A program made the position numbers and the translations under genes. The notes beneath the pieces are model-generated. The model saw nothing but the letters and a program-made list of their open reading frames with translations, was not told the origin of the DNA and did not search any database. From Forficula auricularia (Eukaryota; Arthropoda; Insecta; Dermaptera; Forficulidae), in NCBI GenBank assembly GCA_024734495.1, contig JALMQS010000556.1, forward strand, positions 1 to 64,000: a stretch of 64,000 bases of DNA, given 5' to 3'. Shown here one piece after another: positions 56,105 through 64,000 of the stretch. Every line of letters starts with the position of its first letter. Position 1 is the stretch's first letter.

Positions 56105-57147
56105 GTTTACACACAAATGGTATTTATTTGACGTATTCCTACGACTTTGAAATTCAAATTCAAGAAATTTCAGTAAATTTCTTCAAGGAAAAAAAAGACA
56201 TGCCTAATTTAAATCAAATTTTTATCAATTTTATTTATGAACAATATCCAAACTATAATATTATCTTTACAGACGGTTCCAAAAGGAGTGCCTCTGAATA
56301 TGTGGGATGTGCATTTTTTGATAATACTTCGAAGGCTGCATGTATGTACAAATTGCCCAAAGAAGCGTCAGTCTATACAGCTGAAGCAATAGCTATTCTG
56401 AAAGCTCTTGAATATATAAAAAATATAAAATACAGCAATCGATATTTAATATGTTCAGATTCCGCTAGTGTCTTGGAAGCTATTAAAGGTTTCCCAAAGA
56501 AAAATGTGTCATCCTACTTAATATTTGAGATAATCAAATTAATTATATCTCTAAAGTTAAAAAACATCACTATAGCCTTCTTGTGGGTACCAGGTCATTC
56601 TAATATACAAGGAAATGAGCAAGTTGATAGATTGGCCAATACAGCCTCTATAACTGGTAATAGTTTGGATATAGATTTACCTATCGGAGATGTCAACTCT
56701 ATTATAAAAAATCATAGCTTGAAGATTTGGAATGAATATTGGAACAAGAGCTCTAAAACCAAAGGCTCTCACTTGTTTTCTATTTTACCCAAGGTCCCAA
56801 ATGAGCCTTGGTTTGAGAAAATAAAATTATTCCGAAGATTATCTACTCAAATAACTCGCTTAAGAATAGGCCATTCCCTCACTCCCGCCTATTTAAACAA
56901 AATTGGCGTGAGGGAGGATCCATTCTGTGGCTGTGATCATCTCTCTTATGGAGATATCAATCATATATATTTGGGATGCAATATAAATGTGGAAAAAATC
57001 AATCGGCTCTATTTGGAGATCAGCAAAGAGGTTGCGTTTCCCACAAACATGAACATTTTACTGTCCTTCGAAAATCAAGAAATAAAATTATCAAATAAGA
57101 TATTAAAACATATTTTAGCTATCGGGCCTCTAACCAAATATGACTAA
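56105..57147 (+). pseudogene. LINE ORF2, RNase H part (3' segment after insertion)
   Basis: This continues ORF2 after the LTR element; the codon phase at 56104 matches that at 50963. The RNase H1-type domain has all the expected acidic residues: FTDGS (D, near 56270), YTAEAIAILKAL (E, near 56376), CSDSASV (D, near 56455) and WVPGHSNIQGNEQVDRLAN (H and D, near 56585). It degrades RNA in the RNA-DNA hybrid during cDNA synthesis. A C-x-C...H...C block (FCGCDH...IYLGC) near 56925-56982 follows, as in I-type elements. It is now separated from its start, so it is unlikely to be translated as one protein. Confidence 0.9.
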
Positions 57148-57287
57148 AACTAAATAGAATTAAATAATTAAAATTTTCAAGAAATGCAAAATTATATATT
57201 AAATTGAAAAAAAAAAAAAGATAATATACTTATGTGCTGTCTAAATGGGCTATGTTCCCGAGGACAATAAATAAAATAAAAAAAAAA
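57148..57287 (+). other. I-like LINE 3' UTR and A-rich tail
   Basis: A short 3' UTR with an internal A-run at about 57209-57221 and a final AATAAATAAAATAAAAAA-type tail. The target duplication GCCTTAAACTT comes next. Confidence 0.8.
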
Positions 57288-57340
57288 GCCTTAAACTTTT
57301 TTTAATATTAACTTACCATCTTTTTTTAGATACTTTATAT

Positions 57341-58864
57341 CAGGGGTGTCTAACATTTTGGCTTACTCGGGCCACATTTGAAGGAAAAAATTTTCTCGGG
57401 CCTCAGATAAAATATACTAATAGGTATTATTATTATTTCTTAATCAAAAATGATAGTTAATACTGTATAATAATGATATTCACCATAACAAAGAATATAT
57501 TATGTAGAAATGAGGTGTTTTTTATTGGAATCATTAAATTATCCATAAGATTTTAGAAATTGTATTTAAATGTTTACCTTGTGTATCATGAAGGTTTGAA
57601 AATTCTCAATAAAGCAGTTGTCAAAAGAAATACAAAACACGACACCCATAAAACACAAATATTAAGCACTTGACCCACTGGGTGTTCGACTCGAAATGAA
57701 ATAAATGCATTTCAATGCAAAAGAAAGAGCAAAGGGAAAAGAATCCCGTTACTTGATTAGATATCAGAAGGCAAAATAATAATAATATAAAATAAAAATG
57801 TGTGCAAGAGATGCCCAATTGATTTGAGATTGTTTTGAAAGAACTAGCGTGTGCTTTAAGTGATTTTCACTTAACTTTCCCTAGTTAATTAAAAATCAAC
57901 ATTTTATAGGAATAAACTTTTAAATTTTAATTAATTTAATAAATAAAATAACAAATAATCATCTAATTGTAATAAATTCCATCACAAATTTACAAAATCA
58001 AATACAGTTTTACAAGTGTTATGACCAATTATTATTGGTTAAAAATATACACTACCCATCAACCACACAATCACTAACAGACATAAGTAATATCTTTAAA
58101 AATATAAATCTTCAATATATAAGATTTTATTGTAGAAGTTTGAATTACTGAAATAATATAATAAATCTTTTATAAAATTTAAATATGAGATGAAGATTGG
58201 TATTTAAGAATACGACGTGGGTTGGACAGCCCTACTTTATATCATATTGTTCTGAGTTGTGACTAGGGCATCAGAAAATTTAACTAGACCCCTCCCCTTA
58301 TTAAATATTTATTATTGCACAAATGATTATTTTTTTACCTCTTAGTGAGCTTTAGCGAGCTTTATATTATATTTCGGAAAATAGGTTCTCGTATATGTAA
58401 ATACATTTTAACTTACTTAAGTTATATCATGAATATTATAAAGCCTGTAATGTTTTTTTCTGGGTAGATAATTATTATAAAATTCTACTAAAGAGACATT
58501 ATTAAATTTTTCTCCAGATCCGTATCTAAATTCTATTTATATACATTCAATCAGAAAGTTTGTAGATAAATAATTTATATCTAATGAAAATCGAGTCGAA
58601 AATAGACCAAAATGGTGATTATTTTTTCGAAAATCTTGAAATACAATTCCAGATTCAAAATTTAAAATTATCACTTTTATTTTTCGAGAACTTTTCAGTT
58701 GATTTTCAGATTTCTCATTTTAGAGAAAAAAAAATCATCAGGGCAAATTATTTCAGATACAATTTCTAGTAAGTATATATAATGTTTTAAAGAAGTTTAT
58801 GATTTTATGTCGGACCGCATTCATTGCAGTGCTGGGCCACGGGCCGTGTGTTGGACAGCCCTAC
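57341..58864. mobile_element. hAT element with 8-bp duplication and duplicated right end
   Basis: The left terminus CAGGGGTGTCTAACATTTTG is preceded by CTTTATAT (57333-57340). A right terminus ending GGACAGCCCTA at 58234 is followed by a perfect CTTTATAT (58235-58242). A second, better preserved right terminus (GGGCCGTGTGTTGGACAGCC, ending about 58864) is again followed by CTTTATAT (58865-58872) and by the same 100 bases of flank. The whole right junction is thus present twice, about 630 bases apart. No transposase frame remains. Confidence 0.7.
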
Positions 58865-58949
58865 CTTTATATCATATTGTTGTGAGTTGTGACTAGGACA
58901 TCCGAAAACTTATCTAGGCCTCTCCTCCTCCCCTTATTAAATATTTATT

Positions 58950-59110
58950 ATTGCACAAATGGCTGGTAAACATTGTACTTAAGCAGTGTTTCGGTCTTTC
59001 GTGGAAGAAACTACCATCTTTTCCGATTTTATTTGGTGAGCCCAGAGCACCCTTCATTGGCCGGGCTCGGGACCGAAGTCCCCTGCCAGATTCCCTTCGG
59101 AAACTTCATT
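58950..59110. other. Unassigned GC-richer segment before the Gypsy LTR
   Basis: GTGTTTCGGTCTTTCGTGG, TGGTGAGCCCAGAGCACC and GGGCTCGGGACCGAAGTCCC form a compact, less AT-rich segment that may be the edge of another LTR element. No frame is supported. Confidence 0.3.
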
Positions 59111-59269
59111 TGTAACTAATATTATATATATATATATATTATTAAATAGCGAGAAAGTTTCTGGACAACATCTAATGAAAGGTAAACTAATTTTTTATTA
59201 AGTAGGTAAATTTTTTTTAATAACATATCACATTTTGCACACTTTTAGATAAATAAAATCAATATTTGT

Positions 59270-60278
59270 TGTAACTAATATATTATATGCTAGATAAAGT
59301 AAAGGCGAATATTCCCTTGAAACATAATATGTTTCTTGAATAAAATATATATAAAATATTGCAATGGTCCTGTGGATTGAACCATAGTTTATTTCAATAA
59401 TTAATTACTTCTTATTTTTATTCATAATTAAAGTCTAATTGAGGCAATCAATTGATCATCAAACAAGGGAAACCAATGAGTTCTGGGAAAGCATAGTAAA
59501 TGACCAACGATTAACAAACATAGAAGAGCATTGACTTGAGCAAGTTCGACAGTCTTTGACTGACATGTCATGAGAGAGAGTGTGCATATCTACTGCTATC
59601 GAAGTGACTCTGAATAAACCTACACAAATACTGTTATATTCAAGTTCCACAGTTTTTGACACGAGTGCAGAGAGAGAGTGAGCACATAAACTGCTAATTC
59701 TCTATATATACAAGTTCCTTCTTCATCGAGCACCTAGGTTGCACAAGGCGGTTACTTCATTTTATTTGATACACGTTCTTCTTGAGGAAAAGGTACTGGC
59801 GTACGAAGCGCACACCGCTAATATATATACAATTATATACATTGAGCACCAGAGAAGCACACCTTCGGATACGGTCCTCAAACCTAATATATATATATAT
59901 ATATATTACATTCACCAGCCGTTCTTCCCCATCGGGACATCTACAAGCAAAATAACACGCCTCTCCACTGCAACTGGGAAACTACAAAGGAAACACTTCT
60001 CTATCTCGCCTTTCTTATTTATAACGATACAAAAAATAAATATCTCAGTCTCTCTATTAATTGCTGGTCTGTATAACTTTATTTATAGTATTAGTACCAG
60101 GAAGCCCATTTCCCTACATCCTTCACGCATCACCTCAAATTTCATTCTCCATTTCAGGGACGTGCCACTTGGATCAGTCACTGAGGGACACACCCACCCC
60201 ATTAATAAATAGCGAAGCAGATAAATTTAACAATAACGTAATAAAATAAAGCCCAATTTCCCTAGTACATAAGTTACA
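59270..60278 (+). repeat. Putative 5' LTR of Gypsy element
   Basis: TGTAACTAATA at 59270 (or the similar TGTAACTAATA at 59111) and AGTTACA at 60272-60278 give a 7-base TGTAACT...AGTTACA inverted terminus, as expected for an LTR. Inside, near 59700, is CTCTATATATACAAG, a TATA-type promoter, after direct repeats of a GAGAGAGAGTGxGCA / CAGTxTTTGAC block at 59540-59680. The 3' LTR lies beyond the window, so the borders cannot be proven. Short frames here are not genes. Confidence 0.45.
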
Positions 60279-60320
60279 TTCACCCCCCCTTGCCCCCTAA
60301 TAACCCCCCACCCCCTCGTG

Positions 60321-60341
60321 TGGTGTTCGTAAGCTGGGATT
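60321..60341 (+). promoter_or_regulatory. Candidate primer-binding site of Gypsy element
   Basis: TGGTGTTCGTAAGCTGGGAT has the form of a sequence complementary to a tRNA 3' end (CCA, acceptor, then an AATCCC-like T-arm on the complement). It lies 42 bases after the putative LTR end, further than usual. The tRNA is not identified. Confidence 0.35.
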
Positions 60342-60706
60342 GGATAGGCCGCAAAAGAAGCCGGTATTCTACTGATCCAGGTGACAATCCCTATTCATTT
60401 TCAAAAAAAATCATTTCATCTCACAATTTCCTGGTACTATAATTCTGAAAATATTTGAAAGTAGCTACGTTTACCCAGAGATTAGAAGGTTCCTTTGTTT
60501 AAAAAAAAAAAAAAATTTTATTATATTGAAAAAGAAAAATTTACAAAAAAAAATTTATTCTATATTTATATTTGCCTGAATTAAAAATAAGTAAATAACC
60601 AAAGGCCATTGACATTCCCACCTACCGATTATAGATTAAAATACATAATATTTATTAATCATTTTTGTTGATATTACTATTTATTTTTTTTTCTGAGCTA
60701 CCCAAA

Positions 60707-62545
60707 ATGCCAGGAGGGGATAGAGACGGTGATATTGGGGAAACTGCAGATCGCAGGCCATCCCTATTAACTAGCTCCGACGAGACGGGAGTCGTTGCGG
60801 AGGGGACGTCCGGATTCGCTAGTGCGGAAACGGGCTCGGAGGCAGCGTCGTCTACACCAACTGCTGGCATGGAACCTGAGGACAATAATGCGAACAACGA
60901 ACTAACAATCGGCTCCACCTACATACGAGAGACACTCGACAGAGCAGCAGGTAATATGAACCTGCCCCCAACCCCCTCCACACCCCCTAGTACTAGACCC
61001 ACCATCCCCAATAACGATGATACGCAGGCAATGCTCAGGCAGATGATGACTGTGATGGAAGGTATGAATGGTAAAATGGAGGGTATGAATGGCGAAATAA
61101 GAGGTATGAATGGCGAAATAAGAGGTATGAATGGTAAATTTGAAAATATGGATAGTAAACTTGAAATTATGAATGGTAAATTTGAAGGTTTGAATGGTAA
61201 ATTTGAAAATATGGATAGTAAACTTGAAAATTTGAATAGTGAATTTAGAAGTATGAATGATAGATTCGATAATGTAGATGGCAAATTTGAAAATATGAAT
61301 GGCAAATTTGATGAAATGACCAGTAAGCTTGATGGAATAGATGGTCGAATCAATGAGCATTCAGGAAGGTTCGAAAAGATAGATCTCAAGCTACAAGGCT
61401 TCGAGCAGGAGATTAACATTATCAATAGTCAACTAACAGAAATTGATAGTAAGGGCAAAGAAACCACCAAATTAACAAAAAGAATTGAACAGGTAACCCT
61501 CGATTCCCAAACCCAACTAGACATTTTGAAAACCGAAATGAGTGATACGAGGGAGGGGATAAAGGTCAATGCCGACCAAATCAAAATATTAGAAAATAAC
61601 ATACAGAAAATTCCAACACCCACGCCCCCAATAGATACTCAGCAATTAAATAATATTGTAAAGGCATATATTGAAACCCAGCATGTGATGGGTACGGGCC
61701 TCAGCCAATCCACCAATCAACTAGCAAAGGAATTAGAAAGGACCTGGTCAATCCGGGCCAAATTCACGGGAACCCTCGACCCAGCGACACCCAACCCTAG
61801 TCAATTCCTAAATGATTTCGAACATTTCGTAGATACCCGAAAATTAGATCGAAATCTGGGTAAGGAACTTATATATATATGCACGCAGGGAGTAGCGCTA
61901 GAGTGGGTATTGCGCATGAGTCCATGCATAAAAGATTACAATGAATTCCGAGAAAAATTCCTCAACCAATTCTGGGACTCTGAAGCCCAATCCCACTTTA
62001 TGAAACAATTATACACCTCGCAATATACATATCCGCGGGATGGGTTGAGAGCCACCCACTTCGATAATGTGTACCGATGGGCCGTACAAATAAGCCAATT
62101 GGGTACTGAAAGAAACATAGTTAACGTAATAATCCCCCAATTCGATTTCAAGACCCGCAATAACCTCTTAAACACCCCACGGACATATTGCGACATCAAA
62201 ACAGTATTAAGTAGAATAGATTATTTACACCCTCCAAAACCCCATACAGAGATACAGTCAGGCAGCACCCCCCGCACACAGAGGTATCACAATCAGGAGT
62301 TCCCCAATTTCCACCAGAATAGGCCAGGGCGTCACACTAATCACCAACCATACCCCCCTCCCACACATACACAACAACAATGGGGACGGCAAAACGCCCT
62401 AGATACGGCCACCTGCATGGTTCAAACTGCCCCTCTATTAGCCCCTCCACCACTCCTCCTAAACAGTCAACCACCCCCTCCACACCACCAGCCGACACAC
62501 AGCCCGACCCACTCCAGCCCCGCCCCTAACACGGGAAACCCGTGA
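60707..62545 (+). CDS. Gypsy Gag with coiled-coil repeat
   Basis: 612 residues from ATG 60707 (context AAAATGC); upstream in-frame codons lack ATG. Residues 1-115 are acidic and low-complexity. Residues of about 118-205 form a run of heptads of the type M-N-G-K-F-E-x (GMNGEIR and GKFENMD variants), predicted as a long coiled coil. Residues of about 345-510 match the retrotransposon Gag core (WSIRAKFTGTLDPATPNPSQ..., then EFREKFLNQFW). The C-terminus is Pro/His/Gln-rich and lacks a zinc knuckle. The stop TGA at 62543-62545 overlaps the pol frame, with a slippery site just before it. It would assemble the particle. Confidence 0.85.
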   Translation: MPGGDRDGDIGETADRRPSLLTSSDETGVVAEGTSGFASAETGSEAASSTPTAGMEPEDNNANNELTIGSTYIRETLDRAAGNMNLPPTPSTPPSTRPTIPNNDDTQAMLRQMMTVMEGMNGKMEGMNGEIRGMNGEIRGMNGKFENMDSKLEIMNGKFEGLNGKFENMDSKLENLNSEFRSMNDRFDNVDGKFENMNGKFDEMTSKLDGIDGRINEHSGRFEKIDLKLQGFEQEINIINSQLTEIDSKGKETTKLTKRIEQVTLDSQTQLDILKTEMSDTREGIKVNADQIKILENNIQKIPTPTPPIDTQQLNNIVKAYIETQHVMGTGLSQSTNQLAKELERTWSIRAKFTGTLDPATPNPSQFLNDFEHFVDTRKLDRNLGKELIYICTQGVALEWVLRMSPCIKDYNEFREKFLNQFWDSEAQSHFMKQLYTSQYTYPRDGLRATHFDNVYRWAVQISQLGTERNIVNVIIPQFDFKTRNNLLNTPRTYCDIKTVLSRIDYLHPPKPHTEIQSGSTPRTQRYHNQEFPNFHQNRPGRHTNHQPYPPPTHTQQQWGRQNALDTATCMVQTAPLLAPPPLLLNSQPPPPHHQPTHSPTHSSPAPNTGNP

Positions 62546-64000
62546 GGCTGAACCCGCAGAGCGGACAGGACACCAGCCAGCTAAACCATACACCGCTCAC
62601 ACACCCTATCAATACTCATAACACCAGGCAAGAAATTAATAGCAACCCCCACCCAGAGCAGGACAAACCCACAGTACCCCCTAACAATTGCACGTGGCTT
62701 CGAGTACTCATACACGGATACCATGCGTGGGCCCTAATCGACACCGGCTCAGAATATAATTTATTAGCGGAACCATTTCTCGCACAAATTCAAACAAACC
62801 AAAATAAACCTCTTTTCACATGCCCGATTGCCCCTGTCAACTTAAAAGGAGTAGTAGCCACTAAGCGATGTCCAATTAATCGCCAATGTTTCCTAGAAAT
62901 AACAATAGAAAATCAATCCCTTATCACGACCTTCCTAATTGTACCAAGCCTATCTATTAATATCATTCTAGGGTGCGATTGGTGCGACCAAGCACAGGTA
63001 GCAATAGATTTTAAAGAAAATCGACACATATACCTCAGTAATAAATTAATCGCTTTACAAAAAAGAGACAGCTATATCGAAATAGGTGCCATAGAGGCAA
63101 TAGAAGGGGAACTAAAGAAAATAACCGCCGGGGGAAGCTTATCAGGGGAGCAGGAAATACAGTTCTTTAACCTGATACACAGATATCAACATATATTCTC
63201 AGATAAACCAGGCCTCATTAGGGGTTATAGTCACACCATCAATATTAAAAGGGAGGAGCAGTTTAGGTGCCAGAACTACCCAGTCCCACATAGCCGTCGA
63301 GCAGCGGTCAGTCTCCAAATCGAAAACATGCTACGCGATGATATCATAGAAATATCACGGAGTCCATACATAAACCCACTGCGGATCGTAATTAAAAAAA
63401 ACGGTGCTCTCCGTTTATGCTTGGACTCGCGAAGACTTAATCGCGTAATGGAAGTGGAGAGAGACAACCCGCAGCCGCCGGATGTACTTTTGCATGACAA
63501 TCACACATGCAACTGGCTCACGGCCCTTGATCTTACTCAATCCTATTACCAAGTTCACTTAGAAGAAGAATCTAGGCAGTATACCGCGTTCCAATTCCAG
63601 GGTATAACGTATCAATTTCAAAGACTCCCCTTTGGCCTCAATACCAGCATGGCATCATTTGTTCGTGCCCTTCATATGGTCCTCGGAGATGGATATAAAA
63701 ATTCAATAGTCACGTATGTAGACGACGTCCTTATTTTATCAAATTCCTTTGAAGAACACCTAACTCATTTGTCATATGTATTCCACCGCCTTCACATTCA
63801 CAATACCACCATTAATATAGCCAAATCAATTTTCTTCAAAAGTGAGGTTCCCTTTCTTGGACACATACTAACAACTACCGGGCTAAAACCCGCAACGGAA
63901 AAATTAAAAGTAATAATTAATTGGCCAATACCATCCAATAAGCGCGAATTAAAATCATGGCTTGGACTCACCTCTTACTACCGCAAATATATACCGTCCT
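62530..64000 (+). CDS. Gypsy Pol, protease-reverse transcriptase (runs off window)
   Basis: One open frame, -1 relative to Gag, with no stop to the window end (about 490 codons). Aspartic protease: ALIDTGSEYNLL near 62731, with ILGCDW near 62974 as the second hallmark. Reverse transcriptase: LRLCLDSRRLNRV near 63409, ALDLTQSYYQVHL near 63524, LPFGLNTSMASF near 63632 and the catalytic YVDD (63715-63726). SWLGLTSYYRKYIPS at the window end is the RT/RNase H connector. All active-site residues visible are intact. With the intact Gag this suggests a young element. The rest of Pol (RNase H, integrase) and the 3' LTR are outside. It would be made as a Gag-Pol fusion by frameshifting. Confidence 0.85.
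62533..62539 (+). promoter_or_regulatory. -1 ribosomal frameshift slippery heptamer
   Basis: GGGAAAC in the Gag frame is G-GGA-AAC, a canonical X-XXY-YYZ heptamer, two codons before the Gag stop. Pol is open in the -1 frame from 62530, directly after a TAA at 62527-62529, so the overlap is only 16 bases and contains the heptamer. A small hairpin (CCGC-AGA-GCGG, 62554-62564) follows 14 bases later. Confidence 0.7.

Larger units (their letters stand above)
46719..57287 (+). mobile_element. Full-length I-clade LINE, interrupted by a BEL element
   Basis: It is bounded by the direct repeat GCCTTAAACTT at 46708-46718 and 57288-57298 (12 bp if the preceding A is counted) and ends in an A-rich tail after an AATAAA-type signal (about 57266). 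It contains a 5' UTR with promoter elements, ORF1 (46878-48209) and ORF2 (48269-57147, split by the BEL element 50964-56098). ORF2 carries endonuclease, reverse transcriptase and RNase H, with a CCHC-like tail. This order, and the zinc-knuckle Gag, match the I/LOA-type group. Apart from the LTR-element insertion I see no stop or frameshift, so the element was probably competent until that event. Confidence 0.9.

Noticed and set aside
59739..60249. 157-codon and 62-codon frames
   Set aside because: They lie in the putative Gypsy LTR and leader, with low-complexity and TATATA-derived residues; not supported as genes.
60902..61425. Long repetitive frames antisense to the Gypsy Gag coiled coil
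   Set aside because: Produced by the 21-base repeat on the opposite strand; no independent support.

Overview
The window looks like repeat-dense, AT-rich nuclear DNA from an arthropod (insect or crustacean; I cannot place it further). The clues are Jockey-clade and I-clade LINEs, a BEL/Pao and a Ty3/Gypsy LTR element, hAT, Tc1/mariner and PIF/Harbinger pieces, a Helitron, a tRNA-derived SINE and many long fold-back elements. There is no bacterial gene organisation, and I found no convincing host protein-coding gene. Nearly every supported reading frame belongs to a transposable element (TE).

Layout. 1-4419: 3' part of a Jockey-like LINE with two frameshifts, ending in poly(A). 4420-4606: a tRNA-derived SINE whose sister copy lies on the minus strand at 27291-27474 with a clear 12-bp target duplication. 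5.5-31.8 kb: a mosaic of inverted-repeat elements, a complete Helitron (23600-24481), Helitron pieces with G-rich minisatellites, a 71-bp tandem array followed by an RTE-like LINE tail, and a hAT transposase relic. 31.8-46.7 kb: mostly unassigned AT-rich sequence with small inverted-repeat elements, including a nested set at 41476-42994. 46719-57287: a full-length I-like LINE with an 11-12 bp target duplication, an Inr+DPE promoter at its 5' end, and ORFs for Gag and endonuclease-reverse transcriptase-RNase H. A BEL/Pao element without pol (50964-56098, LTRs differing at two noticed sites in 1207 bp) sits inside the second ORF. 57341-58.9 kb: a hAT element with an 8-bp duplication. From about 59.1 kb to the window end: the 5' part of an apparently intact Gypsy element, with gag and pol joined by a -1 frameshift site.

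The most unusual pattern is a recurring motif, CTGANGA - short hairpin - GAAAC - GTC. It occurs in many otherwise dissimilar fold-back elements, and its hairpin changes in sequence while staying paired. This resembles the conserved core of a hammerhead ribozyme, as reported in Penelope-like elements and retrozymes. Activity is untested, and most copies carry an extra base or lack a proper stem III.
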